Positions 34,147-44,617 of a DNA stretch of 62,033 bases are shown piece after piece. A model generated the notes under the pieces. It was not told where the DNA came from. It worked only from the letters and a program-made list of their open reading frames with translations, and made no database searches. The position numbers were made by a program, and so were the translations under genes. The stretch lies in NCBI GenBank assembly GCA_022508605.1, contig JAFLUX010000006.1, forward strand, positions 1 through 62,033, read 5' to 3'. Numbering within the stretch: the first letter of the stretch is position 1; each line of letters starts with the position of its first letter. Source of the stretch: Bacteroidales bacterium (GTDB taxonomy: Bacteria > Bacteroidota > Bacteroidia > Bacteroidales > UBA932).

Positions 34147-36872
34147 TTGACCACGACATTGACTATCCTGCCGGGGACGACTATCACCTTCACGATACTC
34201 ATTTCTCCGACATATTTCGGGGTCTGCGCAGAGGACCTTACCGCCTCCTCCACCTCCGCCGGGGTCGAGCTGCGCGGCAGTTCCACGGTGAAGCGCATCT
34301 TTCCGTTGAACTGCACGGGATATGTCACGTTGTCCTCAGCGGCATACTCCGCCACGAATTTCGGGAAAACCGCATCCGCGACCGTGCCCTCGTGCCCGAG
34401 CCTTTCCCACAACTCTTCCGCGATGTGGGGCGCAAAAGGACTCAGGAGCACTACCAGCGGCTCGAGAATCTCTTTTTTGGAGCACTTCAGGGCGGTCAAA
34501 TCGTTGACGGCTATCATGAAGGCGCTTATCGTCGTGTTGTATGAGAAATTCTCTATGTCCGCCTGCTCCTTGCCTATGAGCTTGTGCAGTACCTTGAGTT
34601 CTTCCGCACTGGCGGGGTCGTCGCTGACGAGCCACTCGCTCTTGTTGTAGAACAGGCGCCAGAACTTTTTCAGGAAGCGGTTGACCCCGTCTATGCCCTT
34701 GGTGTCCCAGGGTTTGCTCTGCTCCACGGGACCGAGGAACATTTCGTAGAGCCTGAGCGTATCCGCTCCGTAGGTGTCGCATATCAGGTCGGGATTGACC
34801 ACGTTGTACATCGACTTGCTCATCTTTTCTATCGCCCACCCGCAGCGGTATTCGCCGTCTTCGAGCAGAAATTCCGCATCAGCAAATTCCGGACGCCAGG
34901 CCTTGAAAGCCTCCATGTCGAGCCTGTCGTTCCGTACTATGTTCACGTCCACGTGGATTTCTGTGGTATCATAAGAGGCCCGGAGTCCTTCCGACACGAA
35001 AGTATTCGTGCCGACTATGCGGTAGACGAAGTTCGAGCGTCCCTGTATCATGCCCTGGTTGACAAGCTTGCGGAAAGGTTCGGCCTCGCAGACATAGCCC
35101 AGGTCGTAGAGGAATTTGTTCCAGAAGCGTGAATATATGAGGTGGCCGGTGGCGTGCTCCGTCCCGCCGACGTACAGGTCCACTGAACGCCAATAGGCAT
35201 TGGCCTCCGCGGACACCAGAGCCCTGTCATTACCGGGGTCCATATACCGCAGGTAGTATGCGCTCGAACCGGCGAAGCCGGGCATGGTGGACGTCTCGAG
35301 AGGCCATCCCTCATAGGTCCAGTTTTCAGCCCTCGAAAGGGGCGCATCACCGGTAGGCTTGTAGGAACTGATTTCCGGGAGCCTCAGCGGGAGGGCATCT
35401 TCCGGAAGGGGGCACGGGATTCCGTCCTTGTAGTATATAGGGAAGGGCTCGCCCCAATAGCGCTGCCGGGAGAATATGGCATCGCGCAGACGGTAATTAG
35501 TCTTTCTGCGGCCTATCCCTTTCTCCTCCACATAGTCCTTGGCCCGCTCCATGGCATCCTTCACATCGAGTCCGTCGAGGAATCCGGAGTTGCACAATTT
35601 CCCCTCCTTCGCATCGAAGGACTCCACACTCACGTCGCATCCTTCTATGATGGGTACTATCGGCAGGCCGAACTTCCTTGCGAACGCATAATCGCGGCTG
35701 TCGTGGGCCGGCACGGCCATTATCGCGCCGGTGCCGTATCCGGCGAGCACATATTCCGAAATCCATATTGGAATCTTCTCTCCGCTAAGGGGGTTTATGC
35801 CCCAGGCTCCGGAAAACACTCCGGTAACGGACCTGGTCTCGGAGATGCGTTCGCGCTCCGTCTTTTTCTTGACCTCTTCTATGTAAGCGGCGACTTCCTC
35901 GCGGCAGGCCTCGGAAGTCAGTTCCTCCACCAGCTCGCTCTCAGGAGCGAGCACCATGAAGGTGACGCCGAAGATGGTGTCCACGCGGGTGGTAAATATG
36001 GTGACAGGTTTTTCGCGGCCGTCGCAGACCGTATTGAATATGACTTCCGTACCTTCGGAGCGGCCTATCCAGTTGCGCTGCATCTCCTTGAGAGAATCGC
36101 TCCAGTCGAGGGAATCGAGGGAGTCGAGCAGCCTTTGCGCATACGCCGACACGCGCAGCTGCCACTGTGTCATCTTTTTCTGTTCCACCGGGAATCCTCC
36201 CCGCACGGACAGGCCGTCTTTCACCTCGTCGTTCGCGAGCACGGTTCCGAGTCCCTCGCACCAGTTCACCGATGTCTCTCCCTGATACGCTATCCTGTAG
36301 CGCATTAGTATGTCCGACTTCTCCTTTTCTCCGGCAGAGGCCCATTCCTCAGGGGATATGCCGTCGTATCCGGTGGTGGAGAACTTCTCTGTCAGTTCGG
36401 AAATGGGACGGGCCTTGTCCTGCTGCGGGTCATACCAGCTGTCGAACATTTTAAGGAAGGCCCACTGGGTCCATTTGTAGAAAGACGGATCGCAGGTGCG
36501 CAACTCCCTGTCCCAGTCGTAGGCAAAGCCTATGCGGTCGAGCTGGCTGCGGTAGCGGGCGATGTTTTCAGAAGTGGTCTTTTCCGGATGCTGTCCCGTC
36601 TGTATCGCATACTGCTCGGCAGGGAGGCCGAAAGCGTCGTAGCCCATGGGATGCAGCACGTTGAACCCCTTGAGGCGCTTGTAGCGCGAGTATATGTCGC
36701 TGGCTATGTATCCGAGCGGATGTCCGACATGCAGCCCGGCACCGGAAGGATAGGGAAACATATCCAGGACGTAATATTTCGGACGGGAAGTATCCTCGAC
36801 CGCCTTGAAAGTCTTGTTGGCGGCCCAATATGCCTGCCACTTGCTCTCTATCGACTTGAAATCGTATTCCAT
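34143..36872 (-). CDS. leuS: Leucyl-tRNA synthetase
   Basis: A 909-residue class I synthetase. The HIGH-type motif H-V-G-H is in the L-H-V-G-H-P-L-G-Y stretch near residue 49, an editing (CP1) domain contains [12 protein letters not shown], and the KMSKS loop is intact ([11 protein letters not shown]). Lengths and motifs are as expected. It lies 6 nt after the M28-TonB-like gene and overlaps the YitT gene downstream by 4 nt. Confidence 0.97.
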   Translation of the reverse strand: MEYDFKSIESKWQAYWAANKTFKAVEDTSRPKYYVLDMFPYPSGAGLHVGHPLGYIASDIYSRYKRLKGFNVLHPMGYDAFGLPAEQYAIQTGQHPEKTTSENIARYRSQLDRIGFAYDWDRELRTCDPSFYKWTQWAFLKMFDSWYDPQQDKARPISELTEKFSTTGYDGISPEEWASAGEKEKSDILMRYRIAYQGETSVNWCEGLGTVLANDEVKDGLSVRGGFPVEQKKMTQWQLRVSAYAQRLLDSLDSLDWSDSLKEMQRNWIGRSEGTEVIFNTVCDGREKPVTIFTTRVDTIFGVTFMVLAPESELVEELTSEACREEVAAYIEEVKKKTERERISETRSVTGVFSGAWGINPLSGEKIPIWISEYVLAGYGTGAIMAVPAHDSRDYAFARKFGLPIVPIIEGCDVSVESFDAKEGKLCNSGFLDGLDVKDAMERAKDYVEEKGIGRRKTNYRLRDAIFSRQRYWGEPFPIYYKDGIPCPLPEDALPLRLPEISSYKPTGDAPLSRAENWTYEGWPLETSTMPGFAGSSAYYLRYMDPGNDRALVSAEANAYWRSVDLYVGGTEHATGHLIYSRFWNKFLYDLGYVCEAEPFRKLVNQGMIQGRSNFVYRIVGTNTFVSEGLRASYDTTEIHVDVNIVRNDRLDMEAFKAWRPEFADAEFLLEDGEYRCGWAIEKMSKSMYNVVNPDLICDTYGADTLRLYEMFLGPVEQSKPWDTKGIDGVNRFLKKFWRLFYNKSEWLVSDDPASAEELKVLHKLIGKEQADIENFSYNTTISAFMIAVNDLTALKCSKKEILEPLVVLLSPFAPHIAEELWERLGHEGTVADAVFPKFVAEYAAEDNVTYPVQFNGKMRFTVELPRSSTPAEVEEAVRSSAQTPKYVGEMSIVKVIVVPGRIVNVVVK

Positions 36873-36878
36873 ATTGCT

Positions 36879-38216
36879 TTACTTTTTCTTTTCCAGCCTG
36901 AACTCCACGTTCAGCGACACCTGCGACTTCACTTTCTTGCCGCGGACACGTCCGGGTTTCCAGTCCGGAGACGCCTTGATGACTCTCAGGGCTTCCTCTT
37001 CAAGCAGGGGGTGACTGCTTTTCACGGCCTCTACCGAAGTGACCTTACCCTTTTCATCTATGACGAAGTCCACGAGCACGCGGCCCTGTATGCCCTGGTT
37101 TACCGCCTCTCGCGGATATTTCAGATATACATACACCCACCGGCGCAGAAAATCCGCAGGGTTGCTGCTGCCGAGGAAACTGGGCCTGACGTCGCACTCA
37201 TAATACGGCACCACGCCGCTGCGGGCGGCATTGTAGCTGTTTTTCACAGACTCGGCGGGGTTGAACTCCGGCTTGTCCCCGCAGGCGAGAGACACGACGC
37301 AGTTGTAGATATACTCCAGCTCCCTCTCCATATTGTCGTACTCGAGAATATGCGGAGTGTCCTTTTCCGTATTGTATTCCGGATACATCCCCGTGGTGAA
37401 GAACACCGACGGAATGCCCTCGGCATAGAATATCCTGTGGTCGGAATTGCAGGGTTCGATGGTCACTATATCGGGCTGTATAGGCTGCAGCGTGGAGGAG
37501 ACCGAAGCCACGGTCCTGTTCATGTCCTCGTTGGAGGCCGTATAGGCATAGAATCCGCCGCTCGCCGTGCCGAGCATGTTCAATTCCACCATGGCATCTA
37601 TGGCAGGCGTGCCGCTGAAAGAGCGGTTGAGAAAATACCACGAACCGGCACCGTCCGGCACGGATGCGCCTGCCGCCAGGAGTATGACCGAGCGCTTCAA
37701 CAGGACCCGGTTGGTATTGAGGCGGTCCGCCAGCTGTATGAGCATGGCCAGGCCGGAGGCATTGCCATTGGCCCCGTAATAGGTGCGCGACTCGCGGACT
37801 CCGTCGACCGGAATTTCGGAAGTACCCAGGTTGTCGAGCCTTGCCACGACAACTATATAGTTGTTTTTCAACTTTTTGTCATATCCTGAAATACATGCGG
37901 CCACGTTGCGGGATACAAGGGTGTCCCCCTTCTCATCGCGGCGCATGCCGAACAAATCTCCATCCGGGCCGTAAAGCAGGTCAAGACCGCATTCGGAAAA
38001 TCTGGATGACATGTATCTTGCGGCCTCAAGCTCTCCTTCGGACCCTGCCGCGCGCCCTTCGAGCGCGGCGGAGGCCAGATAGGCCACATCCTCTTTCATG
38101 GCACGCACCACTTCGCTTTCCGAAAGTTCCGAATATGCAGGAGTACGGAACTGGGCATAAGAGCAGAGCGGGATGCAGAGCGTCAGAATCAACAGGCAGC
38201 GTCTCATATCAATCAT
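36879..38216 (-). CDS. Degenerate M28-peptidase-like protein fused to a TonB C-terminal domain
   Basis: A 445-residue exported protein. Residues ~30-320 follow the M28 aminopeptidase scaffold, but all expected metal ligands and the catalytic Glu appear replaced: H-to-R126 in V-A-R-L-D-N, D-to-N150 in G-A-N-G-N-A-S-G, the E-E pair by S-V at 185-186, D-to-N213 in E-L-N-M-L-G, and the last His by N282 in P-E-Y-N. Residues ~340-445 are a TonB C-terminal domain (K-Y-P-R-E-A-V-N-Q-G-I-Q-G-R-V-L-V). The first ATG (38216) overlaps the SPOR gene; the ATG at 38207 also fits the signal peptide. It is between SPOR and leuS in one operon. It is probably not a peptidase; a binding or regulatory role is inferred. 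Confidence 0.75.
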   Translation of the reverse strand: MIDMRRCLLILTLCIPLCSYAQFRTPAYSELSESEVVRAMKEDVAYLASAALEGRAAGSEGELEAARYMSSRFSECGLDLLYGPDGDLFGMRRDEKGDTLVSRNVAACISGYDKKLKNNYIVVVARLDNLGTSEIPVDGVRESRTYYGANGNASGLAMLIQLADRLNTNRVLLKRSVILLAAGASVPDGAGSWYFLNRSFSGTPAIDAMVELNMLGTASGGFYAYTASNEDMNRTVASVSSTLQPIQPDIVTIEPCNSDHRIFYAEGIPSVFFTTGMYPEYNTEKDTPHILEYDNMERELEYIYNCVVSLACGDKPEFNPAESVKNSYNAARSGVVPYYECDVRPSFLGSSNPADFLRRWVYVYLKYPREAVNQGIQGRVLVDFVIDEKGKVTSVEAVKSSHPLLEEEALRVIKASPDWKPGRVRGKKVKSQVSLNVEFRLEKKK

Positions 38217-38736
38217 TTACCAGTATCCACGTTTCTTTGGCGGCATACGGCATGGAAAGAATCTTTTTCCATGCAGCGAATGTTTCCACTATATTGTCGG
38301 ACGGAGAGGCATAAACCGTATTGAGACCGTTGCTGCGATAGCGCAGTATACCCGTCCTGAAACCGTCCGCGGCATAGCGTGCCGAGAGTTTTTCCGCATA
38401 GACTTCGTTCGAGAACGCCCCTACCACTATATAATACTTCCTTTCAAGGGAGGCCGACGGCAGGCCCTTTACGGCAGAGGCCCTGCGCAGTTTCCCAAGA
38501 CTGCGCAGACTGTCTTCCGCATGTGCGGAATCGGCCCTGAAGCGCTGTTCCCGCAGCACGGAATCCGCCTTGGCCAGCTGTATGGCCGCCGCCTGCGCAC
38601 GGGCAGAGTCGATACGTTCCCGTTTCGCCCTCAGCTCCTCGCCGCCAGGTCTCCCCGCAATTCCACGAAAGAAATCGCAGGAGCTCAGCACAAGGAGCAG
38701 CACAGCCGAGGACAACAGGATGGAGGGCATTTTCAT
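38209..38736 (-). CDS. SPOR-domain lipoprotein
   Basis: A 175-residue protein with lipobox L-S-S-C (Cys20), a charged Ala/Arg-rich helical segment (~35-90) and a C-terminal SPOR domain (Y-Y-I-V-V-G-A-F-S-N...). SPOR domains bind denuded septal peptidoglycan, so a division role is likely. The ATG is at 38736; the frame upstream includes an ATG at 38745 that lies within the promoter box. The stop overlaps the M28-like gene by 8 nt. Confidence 0.87.
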   Translation of the reverse strand: MKMPSILLSSAVLLLVLSSCDFFRGIAGRPGGEELRAKRERIDSARAQAAAIQLAKADSVLREQRFRADSAHAEDSLRSLGKLRRASAVKGLPSASLERKYYIVVGAFSNEVYAEKLSARYAADGFRTGILRYRSNGLNTVYASPSDNIVETFAAWKKILSMPYAAKETWILVND

Positions 38737-38742
38737 AATCTG

Positions 38743-38750
38743 CAAAGATA
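38743..38750 (-). promoter_or_regulatory. -7 box (TATCTTTG) of the SPOR-leuS operon
   Basis: The minus strand reads TATCTTTG ending 6 nt before the ATG at 38736, so the operon would have almost no leader. Confidence 0.55.
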
Positions 38751-38807
38751 AACAAAAATTTCAGTTTGCAGCGCTCCTGCGCCTCTCTCATGCGCTTTCC
38801 CGAGACA

Positions 38808-38843
38808 GAAAAAAGAGGCGGCGGATAACCGATATCCGCCGCC
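38808..38843 (-). terminator. Rho-independent terminator of the TPR-protein gene
   Basis: A perfect 11-bp stem, GGCGGCGGATA (38817-38827) with TATCCGCCGCC (38833-38843), is followed on the minus strand by T residues (38809-38814). It lies 23 nt after the stop. Confidence 0.9.
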
Positions 38844-38866
38844 CCTGCAAAGAGAAATATTTCAAA

Positions 38867-40183
38867 CTATTGCTGAGTTCCGGCCTTCACGATGTCATTG
38901 TACATATTGTACTTGGCCTCATACTCGGGAGACTTGGACGACAGACGATAGCATGCGAGCTTGAGGTACTCCGCAACAGCCAGCTTGGTGGCATCGTCGG
39001 TAAGTTTCTCGTAGGCGATTTCGAAAGGCTCCACGCATTTCTCAAGAGCCGCGTCAGACTTATCCACCAGGGCGAGATAATGCTGATCGTCAGCCTCCTG
39101 GGCTTCCTCAACATACTTCACGGCCTCGTTATAGAACATCTGGCCCTTTCCTATGAAGCCGAAGACGTATCCCGGATCGATGACGGAGCACTGGTCGTAG
39201 GCCGCCACGGCCTCGTCGATCTTTCCGAGCTGGCTGCATATATTGCCCTCCACATAGTAGAGCGACGCATTGTTGGGCTCGTTCTTCTTGGCCTCGCCCA
39301 GAAGCTCGAACAGACGGTCGGTGTTGCCGTTGTCGTTGCTGAGATAGTTGTTGATGAGGCCGACCAGGATGCCCTGGTTCTGGGGGAATTTCTGGAAGCC
39401 CTCCTCAAGATATTCAAGGGCTTTTTCAGGATTTCCGGCCTTCTCGGAGGCATCTGCCAGCTTGGCATACACGTCGCCGTCCATCAGGTATCCTATTTCA
39501 AGGCAGCGGTTAAGGAACTCCATGGCACGGGCGTGGTTGCCGGAGAGCCATGCAGTGAAGCCGGCATTGTAGACGGCATTGGAGTCGACCTGGGCAGCGG
39601 GGGCCATGGCAGCCACCCTTGCGGCATCCTCGAAGTTCTTGGAGGCAGAAGCGAAATCGCCCAGATAATAAGATGTGTAGGCCTCTTCGTTGAACTTGCC
39701 GGCGATAGTGGAGAAGGCGGCATTGAGTTCCTTGGCCTTGGCTCCTTTCTCATCGAGCTTGGCAGCCTCCGCGTAAGCATCCGCAGCCTGGCTGAGAGCA
39801 TCGGGAATGACAGGCTTGGTTATCTCTATGAACGAGAGAACCCCGTCCGTGTAGTAGTAGTTCCTCGCTGCATACACTTCCTTCTCAAAAGTTCCGGAAG
39901 GCAGCTGCACGACCTCGGTGCTGACAGGCTTGTCGTTTCCGAGGACGATCTGGAGCTCCGCCTTGGTGGCATTCAGCCAGCCGTTTCCGGCAGGGGAATT
40001 GTAGGCATCGAGCAAAGTCTGACCATATTTTGCCCATGTGGCATATTTGGTCGCTTTCTTGGGGTTGTCGACATCGGCCTTGGCCTTGGCGACGGCGGCC
40101 TCTGCGGCAGATGCGTTCTTGACCTGTGCGTTGGCCGAAACGACTGCGGCTGCGAGAGCCAGAACCATCAATGTTCTTTTCAT
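38867..40183 (-). CDS. Periplasmic tetratricopeptide-repeat protein
   Basis: A 438-residue protein with signal peptide M-K-R-T-L-M-V-L-A-L-A-A-A ending A-N-A-Q, and multiple TPR-type helix pairs (Y-N-A-G-F-T-A-W-L-S-G-N-H-A-R-A and similar) along its length. It is probably a periplasmic scaffold. Its ATG is 18 nt after the gyrA stop, so it may be transcribed with gyrA, and it ends in a strong terminator. Confidence 0.8.
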   Translation of the reverse strand: MKRTLMVLALAAAVVSANAQVKNASAAEAAVAKAKADVDNPKKATKYATWAKYGQTLLDAYNSPAGNGWLNATKAELQIVLGNDKPVSTEVVQLPSGTFEKEVYAARNYYYTDGVLSFIEITKPVIPDALSQAADAYAEAAKLDEKGAKAKELNAAFSTIAGKFNEEAYTSYYLGDFASASKNFEDAARVAAMAPAAQVDSNAVYNAGFTAWLSGNHARAMEFLNRCLEIGYLMDGDVYAKLADASEKAGNPEKALEYLEEGFQKFPQNQGILVGLINNYLSNDNGNTDRLFELLGEAKKNEPNNASLYYVEGNICSQLGKIDEAVAAYDQCSVIDPGYVFGFIGKGQMFYNEAVKYVEEAQEADDQHYLALVDKSDAALEKCVEPFEIAYEKLTDDATKLAVAEYLKLACYRLSSKSPEYEAKYNMYNDIVKAGTQQ

Positions 40184-40201
40184 AATTACAATTGTTTAAA
40201 A

Positions 40202-42715
40202 TTATTCGATGTTTTCTTCGGTTTCGGAGCCGTCTTCCTGCGCCTCCTCCTTCGGTACCGGGCAGACTGCAGCAATGGAGTCGCCCTCGCGTATGTTGAT
40301 GAGCTTTACGCCCTGAGTCGCCCTGCCGGCGACCCTGATGTCTTTCACGGACATCCTTATCGTAAGGCCCGATTTGTTGATTATCATCAAGTCGTTCTCT
40401 TCGGTAACGGCCTTTATTGCAACAAGCGGGCCGGTTTTCTCCGTTATGTTGATGGTGCGCACGCCCTTTGCCCCGCGTGCCGTCTTCCTGTATTCCTGGA
40501 GGTCGGTACGCTTGCCGTAGCCGTGTTCGCTGACGACGAGTATGGTGCGCGATGCGGCATCGTCCTCCGCCGGATTGCAGGAGTTGGCCCCTATCACCTC
40601 GTCATCATCATCAATGTTTATGCCGCGCACGCCTGAAGAGTTGCGTCCCAAAGAACGGAGCTCGGACTCATCGAAGCGGCAGCAGCGGCCCTTGCGCGCA
40701 GCTATCATGATTTCGTGGCTGCCGTCCGTGAGCAGGGCGTCGAGAAGTTCGTCCCCCTCGCGGATGTTGATGGCCCTGATTCCCTTGTTGAAGCTGCGGG
40801 AATTGGTGTAGTCGGCCAGGTCGGTCTTCTTGATGACGCCTTTCTTCGTCACGAGTATCACGAAACGCCCGGCGCTCGCGTCCGCATCCTTGGGCAGGGG
40901 GATGTTGAGGTAGGTGCGTATCTTGTCCTCGGCCTCTATCGAAAGGAGATTCTGGACGGCGCGCCCCTTGGAGGTGCGGGTGCCTTCCGGCAGCTCGTAC
41001 ACTTTCTTGCAGTAGCGCACGCCCTTGTCCGTGAAGAAGAGCATCACCGAATGCATGTTCGCGACGAAGATGTGCTCGATGAAGTCCTCATCGCGCGTGG
41101 CGCTGGCCTTCTTGCCCACTCCCCCGCGGCTCTGGGTCTTGAATTCGCTGAGCGGCGTGCGCTTGATGTAGCCCATGTGGGAAATCGTGATGACCACGTC
41201 CTCGTCCGGATAGAAATCCTCCGGGTTGAACTCATCGGCGCTCATGGTAATCTCGGTGCGGCGCGGATCGCCGTACTTGGCCTTCATCTCGGCCGACTCC
41301 TGCTTGACTATGGCAAGCTGCTCGCTCTCGCTGGCGAGAATCTCGCGGCAGCGCGCTATGAAACGCTCCAGTTCTTCGTATTCCGCCTGAAGTTTCTCCT
41401 TCTCGAGTCCAGTGAGCTGCCTCAGACGCATTTCCACGATGGCGGATGCCTGTATCTCGGTGAAATCGAAGGTCGACATAAGCTCCGCCTTCGCGTCGTC
41501 TACGCTCTTGGAATGGCGTATGATGGACACTATCTGGTCTATTACGTCTATGGCCTTGAGCAGTCCTTCCAGGATATGGGCGCGGCGAAGCGCCTTGTCG
41601 AGCTCGAACTTTGTACGGCGCACCACGACCTCATGGCGGAAGGAGATGAAATTCTGAAGCATCTCCTTGAGCGTGAGAGTGCGCGGACGCCCATTGACGA
41701 GGGCGACGTTGTTGATGGCGAAACTCGACTGGAGGGCGGTATACTTGAAGAGCGTATTGAGCACGACATTGGAATTGGCCCCCATCTTCAGGGGAATCTC
41801 GATGCGTATGCCCTCGCGGTTGGTGAGTTCGAGAAGGTCGGCTATGCCTTCTATCTTCTTGTCGCGAACGAGTTCGCCTATGTGCGAAATCATGTCGCGC
41901 TTGTTGACCATGTACGGAATCTCTGTGACGACGATGGTCTCCCGGCCGTTGTCCGCCACCTCTATCTCGGTGCGGGCGCGGACCACCACCTTGCCGCGGC
42001 CGCTGCCGTAGGCGTCGACTATGCCCTGACGGCCCATTATTATGCCGCCGGTCGGGAAGTCCGGGCCCTTCACATACTCCATCAGCTCCTCGGTGCTTAT
42101 GTCCGGGTTGTCTATGCAGGCGCAGATCGCATCGCATATTTCTCCCAGATTGTGGGGCGCCATGTTCGTGGCCATGCCCACCGCGATTCCGGAAGAGCCG
42201 TTAAGCAGCAGAAGCGGCAGTTTCGTAGGCAGCACTGTAGGCTCCTGGAGGGAATCGTCGAAGTTCAGCGTCATGTCGACGGTGTCCTTGTCTATGTCGG
42301 CCAGTATGTCTTCCGTCATCTTGGCGAGCTTGGCTTCCGTATATCGCATGGCCGCCACCGGATCGCCGTCCATGGAGCCGAAGTTGCCCTGGCCGAATAT
42401 GAGCGGATAGCGCTGGTTCCAGGGCTGGGCGAGACGCGCCATGGCATCGTATACGCTGGAATCGCCGTGCGGGTGATATTTACCGAGCACCTCGCCGACG
42501 ATACGGGCCGACTTCTTGGTCTGTCCCCCGTAGTTCAGGCCGAGTCCGTCCATTCCGAAAAGGACACGGCGCTGCACGGGCTTGAGGCCGTCCCTCACGT
42601 CGGGCAGGGCCCTCGACACAATCACGGACATCGAATAGTCGATGTACGCAGTCCGCATCTCGTGGTCTATTTCTACAGGCTCTATATAGCCGTGTACGAT
42701 TTCTTCACTGTCCAT
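40202..42715 (-). CDS. gyrA: DNA gyrase subunit A
   Basis: A 837-residue type IIA topoisomerase A subunit. It contains the quinolone-region segment [10 protein letters not shown] with Ser and Asp at the usual positions (no resistance changes visible), the catalytic Tyr in A-A-M-R-Y-T-E-A-K, and C-terminal beta-propeller repeats. The start is the ATG of [10 protein letters not shown]; a longer frame opens only with TTG. It is divergent from the Clp N-domain gene and has a -7 box at 42742-42749. Confidence 0.97.
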   Translation of the reverse strand: MDSEEIVHGYIEPVEIDHEMRTAYIDYSMSVIVSRALPDVRDGLKPVQRRVLFGMDGLGLNYGGQTKKSARIVGEVLGKYHPHGDSSVYDAMARLAQPWNQRYPLIFGQGNFGSMDGDPVAAMRYTEAKLAKMTEDILADIDKDTVDMTLNFDDSLQEPTVLPTKLPLLLLNGSSGIAVGMATNMAPHNLGEICDAICACIDNPDISTEELMEYVKGPDFPTGGIIMGRQGIVDAYGSGRGKVVVRARTEIEVADNGRETIVVTEIPYMVNKRDMISHIGELVRDKKIEGIADLLELTNREGIRIEIPLKMGANSNVVLNTLFKYTALQSSFAINNVALVNGRPRTLTLKEMLQNFISFRHEVVVRRTKFELDKALRRAHILEGLLKAIDVIDQIVSIIRHSKSVDDAKAELMSTFDFTEIQASAIVEMRLRQLTGLEKEKLQAEYEELERFIARCREILASESEQLAIVKQESAEMKAKYGDPRRTEITMSADEFNPEDFYPDEDVVITISHMGYIKRTPLSEFKTQSRGGVGKKASATRDEDFIEHIFVANMHSVMLFFTDKGVRYCKKVYELPEGTRTSKGRAVQNLLSIEAEDKIRTYLNIPLPKDADASAGRFVILVTKKGVIKKTDLADYTNSRSFNKGIRAINIREGDELLDALLTDGSHEIMIAARKGRCCRFDESELRSLGRNSSGVRGINIDDDDEVIGANSCNPAEDDAASRTILVVSEHGYGKRTDLQEYRKTARGAKGVRTINITEKTGPLVAIKAVTEENDLMIINKSGLTIRMSVKDIRVAGRATQGVKLINIREGDSIAAVCPVPKEEAQEDGSETEENIE

Positions 42716-42741
42716 ATACAATTGCAAACCTTAATATCGTA

Positions 42742-42749
42742 CAAAGTTA
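42742..42749 (-). promoter_or_regulatory. -7 box (TAACTTTG) of gyrA
   Basis: The minus strand reads TAACTTTG 26 nt before the gyrA ATG. Confidence 0.5.
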
Positions 42750-42761
42750 ATAAAAAAATGC

Positions 42762-42769
42762 CATATTTG
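42762..42769 (+). promoter_or_regulatory. Near -7 box (CATATTTG) of the Clp N-domain gene
   Basis: CATATTTG differs from TAnnTTTG at the first base. It ends 4 nt before the ATG at 42774. Confidence 0.4.
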
Positions 42770-42773
42770 TGAC

Positions 42774-43334
42774 ATGGAATCATGCTTTTCCGAAGATTTT
42801 CTGAAAGTCCTGGAATCGGGTCGCGACGAAGCCATGCGCACCGGCTGGCGCAACATCAGTCCGGACCACATCATGCTCTCCATGCTGCGCCACAGGGACA
42901 ATTCCGCATGCCGTGCGCTGGAGCGTCTCGGGGTGGATGAAGGCAGCTTCAAAAAGAGCATCGAGGAGGCCATATTCGTGCCCGCCCAGATACCCTGGGA
43001 CGAGAGGGGAAGCATACTGCCGGGCGAAAACTCGCAGACCCTCCTCAGCCATGCCGCGCTGGAAGCCGGCCGCTGCGGGGAAAGGCGCATATCGTGCCTG
43101 CATTTCCTGCTCGCGACGCTGCGCATCCCAGGAAGCTTCAGCCACGACTATCTGCTGCGCAAGGACATAAGCCTGCGCAGCGCCATCGAGGCCGCAGGCC
43201 TTTCATGGGAGCATTACGGATTAAGACCGGGGGGCTCTTCCGGCGTAACGGTTCCCGACGGCGAACTCATGGCCGCAGCCATAGAGAAACGGCTGCGGGA
43301 GGGATACTCCGCCGGGGATGTGCAGGCCAGTTAG
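42774..43334 (+). CDS. Standalone Clp N-terminal-domain protein
   Basis: A 186-residue protein with two Clp N repeats: V-L-E-S-G-R-D-E-A-M-R-T-G-W-R-N-I-S-P-D-H-I-M-L and, after a linker, A-A-L-E-A-G-R-C-G-E-R-R-I-S-C-L-H-F-L-L-A-T-L-R. No AAA+ ATPase segment follows. Clp N-domains recruit substrates or adaptors to ClpC/ClpB, so a free domain could act as an adaptor. It is divergent from gyrA and converges on the nucleoside phosphorylase gene with 4 nt overlap. Confidence 0.83.
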   Translation: MESCFSEDFLKVLESGRDEAMRTGWRNISPDHIMLSMLRHRDNSACRALERLGVDEGSFKKSIEEAIFVPAQIPWDERGSILPGENSQTLLSHAALEAGRCGERRISCLHFLLATLRIPGSFSHDYLLRKDISLRSAIEAAGLSWEHYGLRPGGSSGVTVPDGELMAAAIEKRLREGYSAGDVQAS

Positions 43335-44206
43335 GCCCGGCGCGTCATCCTGTCGAGGGAAAGCCTTATGAGCTCCGCAACGCGCGGCTTGTAATCCGTG
43401 TCGGCATCTTTCAGATAGCGGTGGGCTATCGCGCAGCACACGGTGCCGGCATTGTGCCCCAGTTTCGCCGCCATACCGGCAAGGGCCGAACTCTCCATCT
43501 CGAAGTTGGTGATTTTGTATCCGCCGAACTCGAAGCTCTCGAAATCTTCAAGCATATCAGGCATGGCCAGCCCCTGGCGCACCACGCGGCCCTGCGGACC
43601 GTAAAAACCGGAGGCGGATACGGTCATGCCCTTCACCGTGCAATCCGAGAATCGGGCTATTATCGCGTCGGAGGCGCGGACGAAATACGGGTCTGGCAGG
43701 TGAGTGTTCCAATGCACGTGCTCCTTGAACGCGGCCTCGAAGTCGGCGAGGGCTATTCTGTCCCTGCCCTCATACCAGTTCATGAGACCGTCGCAGCCGA
43801 TGGAAATGTGCGAGAAGATAAACGCCCCGAGAGGGATTTCGGGCTGGATGGCTCCGCAGGTGCCTATTCTGAGGATGTTGAGGCTCCTGTGGACCGGATT
43901 CACCTCACGAGTGCTGAAATCCACGTTCGCGAGCGCATCCAGTTCAGTCATCACGATGTCTATATTGTCCGTGCCTATGCCTGTAGACAGGACGGTGACC
44001 CTCTCGCCATTGTACAGCCCGGTCGCCCAGACGAACTCGCGGGATGCGTTTTCGCATTCGACGGAGCTGAAGAATGATTTCACCATGGCCACCCTGCCGG
44101 GGTCGCCGACGAGGATTACCGTGTCGGCGAGCTGTTCGGGACGGATATGGATGTGGAAGACGGATCCGTCGCCGTTGATAATTAGTTCTGATTCCGGGAT
44201 TCGCAT
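43331..44206 (-). CDS. Nucleoside phosphorylase (uridine phosphorylase-like)
   Basis: A 291-residue PNP/UDP family enzyme. It has V-I-L-V-G-D-P-G-R-V (phosphate), the ribose-site Y-N-G-E-R-V-T-V-L-S-T-G-I-G and R-I-G-T-C-G-A-I-Q, and the late N-F-E-M-E-S-S-A-L motif. It splits nucleosides with phosphate to base and ribose 1-phosphate in the cytoplasm; uridine versus purine preference is not settled. The start at M-R-I-P-E-S-E-L is 4 nt from the upstream gene; an open frame 29 codons longer is unlikely. Confidence 0.88.
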   Translation of the reverse strand: MRIPESELIINGDGSVFHIHIRPEQLADTVILVGDPGRVAMVKSFFSSVECENASREFVWATGLYNGERVTVLSTGIGTDNIDIVMTELDALANVDFSTREVNPVHRSLNILRIGTCGAIQPEIPLGAFIFSHISIGCDGLMNWYEGRDRIALADFEAAFKEHVHWNTHLPDPYFVRASDAIIARFSDCTVKGMTVSASGFYGPQGRVVRQGLAMPDMLEDFESFEFGGYKITNFEMESSALAGMAAKLGHNAGTVCCAIAHRYLKDADTDYKPRVAELIRLSLDRMTRRA

Positions 44207-44210
44207 AATA

Positions 44211-44615
44211 TCAGTGCTTTTTTCGTTTGGAGGCGCGCAGACGTGAAGCGCTGCGCACCATAAGTTCATCAGCCCAGATGCCGCGGGCTGCAAGTATGTC
44301 CAGGATTACCGCCACGAGCGGGAACAGCGCGGGAAGGCGGAAGATGGGCTCATTGCCTGTCAGGATGAAGTCGACGACCAGCCACAGCTGCAGGGACAGG
44401 GCCAGAAGCGCCCCGAGGACGGTAGTCCTCACTTGAAAGACCCTGAACTTCCAGCTTGTCAGAGCCAGGAAATGCAGAAGCGCCCCGATGATGATGAGCA
44501 CCGCATACGGCCAGTAGGAAAGGAATGAGACGTTTTCGGCCTTGTCGCAGAAGAAAAGGGCCGCGAACAGTGCCGTTGAAATTGCGAGATAAAGTGTCTG
44601 TACTCTCTGCCACAT
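44211..44615 (-). CDS. DUF4293-family membrane protein
   Basis: A 134-residue protein starting MWQRVQTLYL with four hydrophobic segments and a basic tail (R-A-S-K-R-K-K-H). It matches the small DUF4293 family, found mainly in Bacteroidetes. Function unknown. The ATG is 2 nt after the LytTR regulator stop, and its stop is 4 nt before the phosphorylase. An open frame continues upstream to 45233 but crosses the LytTR gene. Confidence 0.8.
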   Translation of the reverse strand: MWQRVQTLYLAISTALFAALFFCDKAENVSFLSYWPYAVLIIIGALLHFLALTSWKFRVFQVRTTVLGALLALSLQLWLVVDFILTGNEPIFRLPALFPLVAVILDILAARGIWADELMVRSASRLRASKRKKH

Positions 44616-44617
44616 AA

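Noticed and set aside
36879..38216. S-D-H motif as a retained zinc site in the M28-like protein
   Set aside because: In M28 enzymes the ligating His is in the later Y-H segment, which here is Y-N; S-D-H alone cannot form the two-metal site.
40202..42715. Quinolone-resistance change in gyrA
   Set aside because: The [10 protein letters not shown] segment has the Ser and Asp of sensitive enzymes.
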